Source: Planctomycetota bacterium (lineage in GTDB: Bacteria > Planctomycetota > UBA8742 > UBA2392). Taken from it: a stretch of DNA of 64,000 bases. The stretch is taken from positions 1-64,000 of the forward strand of contig JADZFR010000052.1 of NCBI GenBank assembly GCA_020849795.1. Reading direction: 5' to 3'. The translations under genes were made by a program, and so were the position numbers. Shown here piece by piece: positions 16,965 to 25,761 of this stretch (position 1 is the stretch's first letter; every line of letters begins with the position of its first letter). Under the pieces are notes generated by a model that saw only the letters and a program-made list of their open reading frames with translations, was not told where the DNA came from and searched no databases.

Positions 16965-17160
16965 TCATCGCCACTTGATGTTGCACCCGACACTCGGCGT
17001 CTGCTGCTGCGACGCCGAGTTGCCGTTGATCACGGCATCCAGGGCGGTACGCAGGTCCTTGCCATCACATGGCGCGTCGGTGCCAAGCGGCAACATCGTG
17101 GATGGCGTTAGTGCCACCGTTCTCTCCTTGTTTCAAAGGCTACCGCATCCGGCAGGTCGA

Positions 17161-18399
17161 TCAGCCGGAAGCAGGCCGCCGCGCCGACAGCTTGCTGTCC
17201 CGCTGCGGCAGCGCATCCAGCCGTTCCGGGTGAATCAATGCGCCTGCGCACGCCGCCGCGGCCGCTGCGGTCACGCCAACGCGCCACTGCTCACGCGCTG
17301 CGGTGACTCCGTTGACCACGCCGGCTCCGAATGGCGTGGCTGTGCCCGGCGGGTGCAGTTCAACCCCCGCATCCAGCAGATACCCGAACAGGTCCTGCGC
17401 CAGCGTCGCGGCGTACACGTCGGGTGAATCCGGCACGACGACACAACGCACGCCGGGCGCCAGTCTGCGAGCCTTGATCATCTCTGCGGCGACGCGCATC
17501 GCGGGCAATCCTCCACGAATCACGACCAGCGGCGCATTTTGCCCCGTGGCCTCCCCGATCGGCACGCTGGGAAGCTCACCCAGCGGCGGCAGCGCGGCCA
17601 TGGACACGTGCGCCGCGTCGATGGCGTGTTGGTGCGCCCAGGCAGCGCCCGCCTCAGGCTCGAGGGTCGTGTACTTTCGCGTGACTCGCTGGTTCAATTC
17701 CTGCACAGCCGCACGATCCAGCAGCCAGAGCGCGCCAAGCAAGCCGCCGTGGCTGGCATGCTTGGCAAACGACGTGCGCTCGTGAAGGGCAAGCTCGCCC
17801 GAGACTTCCATGGCCCGGCCGGCCATTCGGGCGCGGCCCAGTTCGCGGCGCAAGGCAAAGAACAGGTCAAAGCCACCGACGCCCGCTTGGGGCTTACCGT
17901 TGATGCTTACGCGAATCGCATCCGGCACCGTGACCGGCAGGGGTCGACCCGCCATCAGCGCAGCCATGTCACGCGGCGTAGCGCGCAGGCCCAGCGCGCC
18001 GATGCCGCCGAGCGCCGCGATCTCGGGCAGGCCCGAAACCGCACACTCGCCGGGCACGATCAAGCCGGCCTCCAGCAGGTGCGCAACTTCGCAACCTCCC
18101 AGCGGCACCATGCGCGTGATGCCCGCCTGTCTCGCCGCCTCATGCAGTTGTGCGCGGCGTGCGGCGCTTGCCGCGTCCGGCGCGGGCAGATTGTCATCGA
18201 CGAACAGCAGCACCCGCGATGGGTCGGCCACCTTGTCGCCGCCGGCCAGGCGAAAGGCCCGCAGTGCCGCAAGCCCGTCTCGCGGCCCCAGCACCACCAG
18301 GTTCGGCGCGATGCCCACTCGGTCGCCGGGCGCGATGTTGCGCGCGTCCGTCAGGCCCTGCAGCAGGCGAACAACAGCAGTTTGCGGCGTGTGGGGCAT
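17161..18399 (-). CDS. Aconitase-superfamily paralogue lacking the Fe-S cysteines
   Basis: This 412-residue protein follows the aconitase/LeuC large-subunit architecture. VLLFVDDNLPAPDA sits at the DH..PA position. RMVPLGGCEVAHLLEAGLI corresponds to the G.G..H...E.G segment. ECAVSGLPEIAALGGIGALGL replaces the CGDSHT..GA.G region, and DMAALMAGRPLPVTVPDAIRV follows as in LeuC. The distal domain has VVIRGGLPAMRVAAEMIKAR where the family has GSCTN, and ELHPPGTATPFG where it has PxCGPC. All three cluster cysteines are missing, so a [4Fe-4S] cluster and dehydratase activity are not expected. A non-catalytic or redirected role is inferred. Start is ATG at 18399 or TTG at 18417. Confidence 0.7.
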   Translation of the reverse strand: MPHTPQTAVVRLLQGLTDARNIAPGDRVGIAPNLVVLGPRDGLAALRAFRLAGGDKVADPSRVLLFVDDNLPAPDAASAARRAQLHEAARQAGITRMVPLGGCEVAHLLEAGLIVPGECAVSGLPEIAALGGIGALGLRATPRDMAALMAGRPLPVTVPDAIRVSINGKPQAGVGGFDLFFALRRELGRARMAGRAMEVSGELALHERTSFAKHASHGGLLGALWLLDRAAVQELNQRVTRKYTTLEPEAGAAWAHQHAIDAAHVSMAALPPLGELPSVPIGEATGQNAPLVVIRGGLPAMRVAAEMIKARRLAPGVRCVVVPDSPDVYAATLAQDLFGYLLDAGVELHPPGTATPFGAGVVNGVTAAREQWRVGVTAAAAAACAGALIHPERLDALPQRDSKLSARRPASG

Positions 18400-18407
18400 A
18401 CTTGAAC

Positions 18408-18496
18408 GAATGAACAATGATCAATGGAAAGTGTTCAATGACGGCTGAGTGAAGAGCTTAAGGACTTGCCCGAAGTGCTTCACCCATTGTTCATTC
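18408..18496. repeat. 12-bp perfect inverted repeat with nested stem downstream of purL
   Basis: GAATGAACAATG at 18408-18419 and its exact reverse complement CATTGTTCATTC at 18485-18496 flank a 65-bp spacer. Inside the spacer, GTGAAG (18449-18454) can pair with CTTCAC (18478-18483). The repeat touches the purL stop codon and ends just upstream of the aconitase-like start, so an RNA of either strand could fold here. It may attenuate or process the transcript between the two genes, or be remnant repeat DNA. Confidence 0.4.
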
Positions 18497-21449
18497 ACGC
18501 CGGCGAGGTTTCGCCAAACACCGCGTAGATCGGCTGCCGCCACATGTCGCGCATCTCCAGCACGTCGGCGTCGATCGGCACGGTGCCCTGCAAACCTTCA
18601 ATCTGCAGGCGCGGGCCTGAAACAACTTCTCCTAACTCAAACAGCGGCAATCCGGCAAATAGCTCGAACACTGCCGCTTCATGATGCGGCGCGATCTCAA
18701 GGATCAGGCGGCTGTTGCTTTCGCTGAAAAGCAGCGTGGTGTCGTCGATGTCTGCGTCTGTGGCCGCCATCTCCTGGCGCAGTCGTACCTTGGCACCCAG
18801 GCGGCCGCCGATGCACATCTCGGCCAGTGCGACGGCAAGCCCGCCCTCGCTGCAATCGTGCGCACTGGCAACAAACCCCGCGCGCTGGGCCGCGTTGATT
18901 GCCCGGAACATCTTCAGCGCCAGCGCAGCATCGACCCGCGGCGGAACATCGCCGGCGATGCCTGTCACCAACTCATGGTGCGAGCCCGCAAACTCTCGCG
19001 ACGTAAAGCCAGCCAACAGCAGCTTGTTGCCGGGTCTCTTCAGGTCGCTGGTCGTGAGTGCATCGATGCTGACCGCCTTGCCGATCGCAGAAATCAGCAG
19101 CGTGTGCGGAATGGCGATGCTGACGCCTGCCTCGGTCTTGAACTCGTTGTTCAGGCTGTCCTTGCCGCTGATGAACGGCGTGCCGTATGCGCGCGCCGCG
19201 TGCAGCGCGCCGTAGCACGCCCGCACCATGGCACCCATGCGGTCGGGCTTGTTGCACTTGCCCCACGAGAAATTATCCAGGATTGCGCAGTGGTCGATGT
19301 CGCCGCCCGTCGCCACATAATTCCGCAGCGCCTCGTCGATATTGCTTTGCGCCATCCAGTACGGGTCCACGTCGCCGTAGCGTGTATTGAGCCCGTTGCT
19401 GACCACGATCGCGTCTTCGCCGCCCGGCTTGGGCACGACCGCGCAGCCGTCACTGGGGCCGTCGCGGCCCGGGCCCGTAAACGGCTTGACGGCGCTGCCC
19501 GCCTGCACTTCGTGATCGTACTGGCGAACGATCCACTCTTTGCTGCACACATTCGGGCTGGCCAGAATCGCGGCCAGAATTTCGCCTGCGCCTGATTTGG
19601 CGTCGCCGTGCGGGACGTGCCGCTTTGGCGCTTCATAGACTGCCTCGCGTTCAATACGCGGCATGCCGTCGTGCATGAATTCCATCGCCAGGTCGCACAC
19701 CCGCTGGCCGTGCCAGTCCAGGTGCAGTCGCCCATTGTTGCCGAAGACGCCGATGTCTGTCGCCTCGACATCTTCGTCGCGGAACAGTTGCAGAATGTCG
19801 GCCACCTTGTGCGGCGCCACGGCGACGACCATGCGCTCCTGCGCCTCACTGATCCAGACCTCAAGGCAGCTCAGGCCCTCGTACTTCAGCGGCACGTGCG
19901 ACAATTCGACGTGGGCGCCCAGTTGCTCGCCCATTTCCCCCACCGCGGAGCTCAGCCCGCCGGCGCCGCAATCCGTGACCGCGTGATACAGGTTCAGGTC
20001 GCGAGCCTTGAGCAGTGTCTCGAGCACCATCTGTTCCTGGATGGCATTGCCGATCTGCACCGCGCCGCTGGAGACCACCTCGCTTTTGCTGGTCAGCTCG
20101 ACGCTGCTGAACGTCGCGCCGCCGATGCCGTCACGGCCGGTGCGCCCGCCGACCACGATGATGTGGTCGCCCGCCCGGGCCGCCTTGGCAATCTTGTCGC
20201 GCGGGATGATGCCGACGCTGCCGGCGTACACCAGCGGGTTGCCGGTGTAGCGCGCGTCAAAGTGCACGCTGCCGTTCGTGGTCGGAATGCCCATGCGATT
20301 GCCGTAATCGCGCACGCCGCTGACGACCCCGCGCATGATCTTGCGCGGGTGCATGGCGCCGCGGTGCACATGGTCAGCCGCCAGGTCCGGCGGCCCGAAG
20401 CAGAACACGTCGGTGTTCATCACAGGTCGCGCGCCAAGCCCCGTGCCCATGATGTCGCGAATCACGCCGCCGATGCCGGTGCCCGCGCCACCGTAGGGTT
20501 CAATGGCGCTGGGGTGGTTGTGCGTCTCGACCTTGAAGCAGATGGCATCTTGCTCGTCAAAACCGATCACGCCGGCGTTGTCGACGAACACACTCAGGCA
20601 CCACGGCTTGGCCAGCTCGTCCGTCGCGCGCTTGATGGTGGCTTTGAGCAGGTTGTCGATCTTGCCGTCCAGCGGCAGGTCACCGAGTCCAAACAGGCTG
20701 TCGGCTTCAAGCTCGTCGGCGTTGCCGGGTCCGCGCTCGCGGTAGTGCACCATGCCGGTGAGCGTCTTGTGCTTGCAGTGCTCGGACCACGTTTGCGCGA
20801 TGGTCTGCAACTCAACGTCGGTCGGCTCGCGCCCCGCGTCTTCAAAGTACTTGCGTATCGCGCGCATCTCTTCGATGTTCAGCGCCAGGCGATGCTCGGC
20901 ATTCACCTGCTGCAGGTGCGCGTCGTCAAACATCCGCACCGCCACCTCGATACGTTTGAACTCGTGCTTGCGGCCGCGCGGCAATGCGTCCAGTTTCAGC
21001 GCGCCAGCGTGCGACTCATCGACGACGATATTACCGAGTGCCGGCGCCGCTCTGCTCAGGTCCTGCGCGCTGGGCTTGTCGGCGAACAGGTACTGGTCGG
21101 CCGACTTCACGCCCGTCGGGTTTACCCCGATGTCGCGCAGCGCGCGCGTCAGCGACGCCTCCACGGGGTCCATGACGCCGGTGCGGCGCATCACGTGAAA
21201 CAGGCGCCCGGCGTGGGGCTCTTCCTGCGTACCCTCATAGACTTCGGCGATCTCGAGTACCGGGTCAGCCAGCAGCGCGCCGCCGATGCGCAGTGCGGTT
21301 TCGCGGTCAAGCTCGCCCTCAATCAGGAACAGGCGGTGATGCACGATCCCAGCCGCGTTCACGCCAGCATCGCTCAGGGTGCGCGCCACACGCAGCGACT
21401 CGGGACTTTTCGCCCCCGACTTCGGCACCAGTCGAATTTTCCACAGCAT
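18495..21449 (-). CDS. purL: Phosphoribosylformylglycinamidine synthase, PurS-PurL fusion
   Basis: This enzyme makes formylglycinamidine ribonucleotide in de novo purine synthesis. The 984-residue protein begins with two PurS-like halves: KIRLVPKSGAKSPESL to about residue 70, and RTGVMDPVEASL to about 140. The PurL core follows with QTIAQTWSEHCKHKTL, CFKVETHNHPSAIEPYGGAGTG, GGRTGRDGIGGATFSS and DCGAGGLSSAVGEMG. The second synthetase half has SGKDSLNNEF and HDCSEGGLAVALAE. There is no C-terminal glutaminase domain, so a separate PurQ is required. I prefer ATG at 21449, with a GAGG site upstream, over an in-frame start 15 codons earlier. It follows a TPR gene on the same strand. Confidence 0.93.
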   Translation of the reverse strand: MLWKIRLVPKSGAKSPESLRVARTLSDAGVNAAGIVHHRLFLIEGELDRETALRIGGALLADPVLEIAEVYEGTQEEPHAGRLFHVMRRTGVMDPVEASLTRALRDIGVNPTGVKSADQYLFADKPSAQDLSRAAPALGNIVVDESHAGALKLDALPRGRKHEFKRIEVAVRMFDDAHLQQVNAEHRLALNIEEMRAIRKYFEDAGREPTDVELQTIAQTWSEHCKHKTLTGMVHYRERGPGNADELEADSLFGLGDLPLDGKIDNLLKATIKRATDELAKPWCLSVFVDNAGVIGFDEQDAICFKVETHNHPSAIEPYGGAGTGIGGVIRDIMGTGLGARPVMNTDVFCFGPPDLAADHVHRGAMHPRKIMRGVVSGVRDYGNRMGIPTTNGSVHFDARYTGNPLVYAGSVGIIPRDKIAKAARAGDHIIVVGGRTGRDGIGGATFSSVELTSKSEVVSSGAVQIGNAIQEQMVLETLLKARDLNLYHAVTDCGAGGLSSAVGEMGEQLGAHVELSHVPLKYEGLSCLEVWISEAQERMVVAVAPHKVADILQLFRDEDVEATDIGVFGNNGRLHLDWHGQRVCDLAMEFMHDGMPRIEREAVYEAPKRHVPHGDAKSGAGEILAAILASPNVCSKEWIVRQYDHEVQAGSAVKPFTGPGRDGPSDGCAVVPKPGGEDAIVVSNGLNTRYGDVDPYWMAQSNIDEALRNYVATGGDIDHCAILDNFSWGKCNKPDRMGAMVRACYGALHAARAYGTPFISGKDSLNNEFKTEAGVSIAIPHTLLISAIGKAVSIDALTTSDLKRPGNKLLLAGFTSREFAGSHHELVTGIAGDVPPRVDAALALKMFRAINAAQRAGFVASAHDCSEGGLAVALAEMCIGGRLGAKVRLRQEMAATDADIDDTTLLFSESNSRLILEIAPHHEAAVFELFAGLPLFELGEVVSGPRLQIEGLQGTVPIDADVLEMRDMWRQPIYAVFGETSPA

Positions 21450-21535
21450 CAGAATCCTCGCGCGCGACAATACAGGCGCTGCGCCGCGCGGCAATTACGT
21501 GGATTGCTGTGTGGGAAGCTGTCGGAATCGAGTGG

Positions 21536-21946
21536 CTAAAACTCCGGGCCGGATTTGGTCACACGCCGGATCAGCGCGCGCTTGCGGTACTCGCGAAACT
21601 GGGCAGTCTCGCGCAGCGGCTCAAGGTCCGGGTCGCCGGTCATGAACTCGAAATCATCAAACCCGCCCTCGACCGCCCGCCGCAGGTCTTCAAGCGCCCC
21701 ACCGGTTTCGCCCAGTCGGCTGTGCACACAGGCGCGGTTGTAGAGAAATCGCGGGTTGCCCGGCTGCAGGTCGATCAGTTCGTCCAACGTCTGCAAAGCC
21801 TGGTTGTATCGGCCGAGCGCGCAGCGGCTTATGGCAAGCGAATCCAGGACACGGGCGTTGCCCGGGAACAGTCTGCGCCCGGTCTCGTAGACCGCCGCCT
21901 CAAACTCGAGCGCGATTCTCTCGTAGCTGTCCAGCGGTTTCTGCAT
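21536..21946 (-). CDS. TPR-repeat protein
   Basis: This 136-residue soluble protein is built of tetratricopeptide-like helices. RLFPGNARVLDSLAISRCALGRYNQALQTLDELIDLQPGNPRFLYNRACVHSRLGETGGALEDLRRAVEGG gives two clear TPR units. It ends with DPDLEPLRETAQFREYRKRA, the terminal helix pattern seen in many small TPR proteins. It probably mediates protein contacts. The gene lies 86 nt upstream of purL on the same strand. Its ATG is preceded by a TTGCAG/TAAGGT promoter with no clear Shine-Dalgarno. An upstream in-frame start would add 50 residues without TPR character. Confidence 0.7.
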   Translation of the reverse strand: MQKPLDSYERIALEFEAAVYETGRRLFPGNARVLDSLAISRCALGRYNQALQTLDELIDLQPGNPRFLYNRACVHSRLGETGGALEDLRRAVEGGFDDFEFMTGDPDLEPLRETAQFREYRKRALIRRVTKSGPEF

Positions 21947-21954
21947 GGGGCAAC

Positions 21955-21984
21955 ACCTTATCATCGGCCCTGCCGGTGCTGCAA
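21955..21984 (-). promoter_or_regulatory. Promoter-like pair upstream of the TPR gene
   Basis: On the minus strand a -35-like TTGCAG (21979-21984) and a -10-like TAAGGT (21955-21960) are separated by 18 bp. The hexamer ends 8 nt before the ATG at 21946, giving a nearly leaderless transcript. It may also carry purL. Confidence 0.4.
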
Positions 21985-22162
21985 GTTCTGGATTCGTGAG
22001 AACTTGCGCATTCGCCCTTGGACCAACCCTTCCGCGGAGCGAACGCCCGGACAAGATACGCACAGCCGGTGCAGCATTTGAACGTTGCCAGAACACTCAA
22101 CAGCATTCGCCGCCTCTTGCCCCAAAGCCGTTGCAGGTGTAGGCACAAGCAGGAGAAACCAC

Positions 22163-24898
22163 ATGACGATCCGGGACACCGCCCGCGCAGAAATCGACAC
22201 GCCGCTGGGCCGCAAGACGATCTATCGACTCGACACGCTCAAGGGTGCCGAGACGCTTCCTTACTCGATCAAGGTGCTGCTGGAAGCCGCGCTGCGCAAC
22301 CTTGACGGCGCCGCCATTACCGAAGAGCAGGTGAACGCGCTTGCAGCCTACGACGCGCGAACCGTGGGCGACACCGAAATCAACTTCATGCCCGGCCGCG
22401 TCGTGCTGCAGGACTTCACGGGCGTGCCGTGTGTGGTTGACCTGGCAGCGATGCGTGCCGCCATGAAGCGCATGGGCGGCGACCCGCGCAAGGTAAACCC
22501 GCTGGTGCCTTGCGACCTGGTGATCGACCATAGCGTGCAGGTGGACGTGTTCGGCAGCCCCGGCGCGCTGGTCGAAAACAGCCACATGGAGTTCACGCGC
22601 AACCGCGAGCGCTACGAGTTCCTCAAGTGGGGCCAGACCGCCTTCGACAACTTCCGCACCGTGCCGCCCGCGACGGGCATCGTGCACCAGGTGAATCTCG
22701 AGTACCTTGCGAAAGTCGTCTGGGAACGTGACGGCGTGCTGTTCCCGGACAGCGTGGTCGGCACCGACAGCCATACCACGATGATCAACGGCCTGGGCGT
22801 GCTGGGCTGGGGCGTGGGAGGCATCGAGGCCGAGGCCGTGATGCTGGGCCAGCCGATCCCGATGCTGGTGCCGCAGGTGGTCGGGTTCAAGCTGACCGGC
22901 AAGCTGCCCGAAGGTGCAACAGCCACCGACCTGGTGCTGCGCGTTACGCAGATGTTGCGCGCGCACGGCGTCGTGGACAAGTTTGTCGAGTTCTTCGGCG
23001 ACGGCCTGGACACCATGCCGCTGGCCACGCGCGCAACCATCGCCAACATGGCGCCTGAGTACGGCGCGACTTGCGGCTTTTTCCCGGTCGACAAGCTGAC
23101 TCTGGACTACATGGCGCTTTCCGGGCGCAGCGATGAGTTGATCAGCACCGTCGAGATCTATTGCCGCGAACAGGGCCTGTGGCGCGACGGCTCGCGCAAG
23201 ACCCACTACAGCGCCGAATTGCGGCTTGACTTGCGCGAGGTGACGCCGGCCCTGGCAGGGCCCAAGCGCCCGCAGGACCGGATTGACCTGACGTCCATGA
23301 AGTCCCAGTGGCACAAGGACCTTGCCGACAGCTTTGGCATCCGCACTGCGGCCGCCTCGGTCAACAAGGGCTCCATGGCCGACGAAGGCGGCGCAGCGGC
23401 CGCTACGCAAACGAGCAGCAACGCGCTGGCACTTGCCGAAGAAGGCGGCGTCCCGGTGAACTTCGGCGGCAAGGCGTTCTCTCTGACGCACGGCGCGGTG
23501 GTGATTGCGGCCATCACGAGTTGCACCAACACCAGCAACCCCAGCGTCATGCTTGGCGCCGGGCTGCTGGCCCGTAAGGCGGTTGAGCGCGGCTTGACGC
23601 GCAAGCCGTGGGTCAAGACCAGCCTTGCCCCGGGCAGCCAGGTCGTGACGGACTACCTGCAAAAGGCCGGCGTGATGCCGGCACTTGAGGCGCTGGGCTT
23701 TTACGTTGTGGGTTACGGTTGCACGACCTGCATCGGCAACTCGGGCCCGTTGCCTGACCCGATCGGCAACGCGATTCGCGAGCACAGCCTGGTCGCGGCC
23801 AGCGTGCTGAGCGGTAACCGCAACTTTGAGGGCCGCGTGCATGCGGACGTCAAGGCCAACTACCTGGCCAGTCCGCCGCTGGTGGTGGCGTACTCGATCG
23901 CGGGCACAGTGGATATTGACCTGTCAACAGAGCCGCTGGGCATCGACAAGAAGGGCAAGCCGGTCTACCTGAAAGACATCTGGCCCAGCCAGTCCGAGAT
24001 TGAAAAGGCGATCCACGACTGCGTCACGCGCGAGCAGTTCAAGACCCGCTATGCCGACGTGTTCAAGGGCGGCGGCGAGGAATGGCAGAAAATCACGCCG
24101 CCAGTCGGCGAACTGTACAAGTGGGACAAGAACAGCACCTACATCCAGGAGCCCAGCTTCTTCCAGGACATGAAGCCGGAGCCCGACCCGATCAAGCCGA
24201 TTCGCAATGCGCGATGCCTGTTGAAACTGGCGGATTCGGTGACCACCGACCACATCAGTCCTGCCGGCGCGATTGACCCCAAGACTCCCGCCGGGCAGTA
24301 CCTGCTGAAGAACGATGTCGCGAAGGAAGACTTTAACAGCTACGGGTCACGCCGCGGCAACCACGAGGTGATGATGCGCGGCACGTTTGCCAACAAGCGC
24401 ATCCGGAACCAGCTTGCGCCGGGCACGGAGGGCGGCTGGACCACCGACTTTCTGGACGGAAAAGTAAAGTACGTGTACGACGCCAGCGTGCCGTACCAGG
24501 CCGAGGGCATCCCGCTGCTGGTGCTGGCGGGCAAAGATTACGGCATGGGCAGCTCGCGCGACTGGGCCGCCAAGGGCACGCTGCTGCTGGGCGTACGCGT
24601 CGTGCTGGCCGAAAGCTTCGAGCGCATTCACCGCAGCAACCTGATCGGCATGGGCGTGCTGCCGCTGACCTTTGTGCCCGGCGAGACCGCGGCCAGCCTG
24701 GGCTTGAAGGGCGACGAGGTGTTTGACTTCGAGATCGCCGACAACGTGACGCCCAAGCAGCGCATCAACGTCACGGCCACACTCAAAGGCGGCTCAACAA
24801 AAGTGTTTCAGGTGACCTGCGCGCTGAACAACACCGTCGAGATTGAGTACTATCGCAACGGCGGCGTGCTGCACACGGTGCTGCGCCGCATGGTCTAG
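22163..24898 (+). CDS. acnA: Aconitate hydratase A
   Basis: Aconitase interconverts citrate and isocitrate in the TCA cycle using a [4Fe-4S] cluster. The 911-residue protein is of the AcnA/IRP type. Signatures are [36 protein letters not shown], and the cluster cysteines in [13 protein letters not shown] and [14 protein letters not shown]. Catalytic segments include [31 protein letters not shown] and [13 protein letters not shown]. The ATG at 22163 has AGGAGA at 22151-22156. It is divergent from the TPR-purL genes and convergent with mtfA, overlapping it by 4 nt. Confidence 0.97.
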   Translation: MTIRDTARAEIDTPLGRKTIYRLDTLKGAETLPYSIKVLLEAALRNLDGAAITEEQVNALAAYDARTVGDTEINFMPGRVVLQDFTGVPCVVDLAAMRAAMKRMGGDPRKVNPLVPCDLVIDHSVQVDVFGSPGALVENSHMEFTRNRERYEFLKWGQTAFDNFRTVPPATGIVHQVNLEYLAKVVWERDGVLFPDSVVGTDSHTTMINGLGVLGWGVGGIEAEAVMLGQPIPMLVPQVVGFKLTGKLPEGATATDLVLRVTQMLRAHGVVDKFVEFFGDGLDTMPLATRATIANMAPEYGATCGFFPVDKLTLDYMALSGRSDELISTVEIYCREQGLWRDGSRKTHYSAELRLDLREVTPALAGPKRPQDRIDLTSMKSQWHKDLADSFGIRTAAASVNKGSMADEGGAAAATQTSSNALALAEEGGVPVNFGGKAFSLTHGAVVIAAITSCTNTSNPSVMLGAGLLARKAVERGLTRKPWVKTSLAPGSQVVTDYLQKAGVMPALEALGFYVVGYGCTTCIGNSGPLPDPIGNAIREHSLVAASVLSGNRNFEGRVHADVKANYLASPPLVVAYSIAGTVDIDLSTEPLGIDKKGKPVYLKDIWPSQSEIEKAIHDCVTREQFKTRYADVFKGGGEEWQKITPPVGELYKWDKNSTYIQEPSFFQDMKPEPDPIKPIRNARCLLKLADSVTTDHISPAGAIDPKTPAGQYLLKNDVAKEDFNSYGSRRGNHEVMMRGTFANKRIRNQLAPGTEGGWTTDFLDGKVKYVYDASVPYQAEGIPLLVLAGKDYGMGSSRDWAAKGTLLLGVRVVLAESFERIHRSNLIGMGVLPLTFVPGETAASLGLKGDEVFDFEIADNVTPKQRINVTATLKGGSTKVFQVTCALNNTVEIEYYRNGGVLHTVLRRMV

Positions 24899-25674
24899 TC
24901 GCTGCACGGGACCCATGCAGCCGGGTCCTGCCTGAAGTATCGGCTCAGCTGCTGGTACAGGGCCGGGTGGTGCTTCTGCATCTGGTGCGGTTTCTCGAAG
25001 AATGTTTCGACACACACCGCAAAGAACTCGGCGGGGTCGGTCGCGCCGTAGTCGTCGATCAACTGGTCGCGGTCGTTTTCAATGTCGTCGAGCAACCGCT
25101 CATACTCAGCCTGCATGACTCGTGCCCACTCCTGCCGGTCGGCGCTCGTATCCATCACGGGTGCGCCCTCGGTGCGGCCGCCCTCGGCGTCAAGCTGGTG
25201 CGCGAACTCGTGCAGCAGCACGTTCAAGCCGTCGCGCGGGTCCAGTGCCCCGTGCTTGGCCACGTCCCACGCGACAATCACGTTGCCGCGATCCCACGAT
25301 TCGCCGGCGTTTTCCATGTGCTCGTCCCACTCAAACCCGTGTTCGTCCACTTCTTTGACCTTCACGATGAACGTGCTGGGATAAACCAGAATCGTCACCA
25401 GGTGCCGGTAGAAGTCAGTCTTGCGGTGCAGCAGCAGCAGGCAGGCATGGGCGGCAATCGTGACGCGGATTTCGTCGTCGATGACCACGCCGCGGCAGCC
25501 CTCAAAGTGCTTCTCGTCGAGAAAGACCAGCATTTTGCGTTTCAACTCGTCGCGGTCGGCGGCTGGAAAACGCGCGTAGAAGCCGCAGTTCTGTTGCAGG
25601 TGATGTTGCCACGCCGACGGGAACTCTCCCGCCATCACTCTGCCGCGCCGCCAGCGTTTGATCAGCCCGAACAT
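24895..25674 (-). CDS. mtfA: MtfA-like zinc peptidase
   Basis: This 259-residue protein has the MtfA family pattern: [44 protein letters not shown], and the metal-binding [12 protein letters not shown] (HExxH), with the distal Glu in [18 protein letters not shown]. coli MtfA binds the glucose repressor Mlc and has aminopeptidase activity. No Mlc is visible here, so only the peptidase role is inferred. The ATG is preceded by TACCAT ending 6 nt upstream and by no Shine-Dalgarno. The gene is monocistronic and convergent with acnA. Confidence 0.9.
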   Translation of the reverse strand: MFGLIKRWRRGRVMAGEFPSAWQHHLQQNCGFYARFPAADRDELKRKMLVFLDEKHFEGCRGVVIDDEIRVTIAAHACLLLLHRKTDFYRHLVTILVYPSTFIVKVKEVDEHGFEWDEHMENAGESWDRGNVIVAWDVAKHGALDPRDGLNVLLHEFAHQLDAEGGRTEGAPVMDTSADRQEWARVMQAEYERLLDDIENDRDQLIDDYGATDPAEFFAVCVETFFEKPHQMQKHHPALYQQLSRYFRQDPAAWVPCSD

Positions 25675-25680
25675 GCGGGA

Positions 25681-25686
25681 ATGGTA
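25681..25686 (-). promoter_or_regulatory. -10-like TACCAT just upstream of mtfA
   Basis: On the minus strand TACCAT ends 6 nt before the mtfA ATG, which would place the transcript start at the A of the start codon. There is no ribosome site in between and no strong -35. Confidence 0.4.
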
Positions 25687-25761
25687 CTTCGGAAACTAGA
25701 GACGCGAAGAACGCGCGAAGGGCGCAAAAAACCACGGGCGTTTCCAACCGGCAGAGTTATG

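Noticed and set aside
19608..21539. 643-codon open frame on the plus strand opposite purL
   Set aside because: It is antisense to purL, whose protein matches the family along its length. High third-position G/C creates such frames. No ribosome site or recognisable domain.
22097..23842. 581-codon open frame on the minus strand opposite acnA
   Set aside because: acnA is unmistakable on the plus strand; the antisense frame has the composition of a codon-bias shadow.
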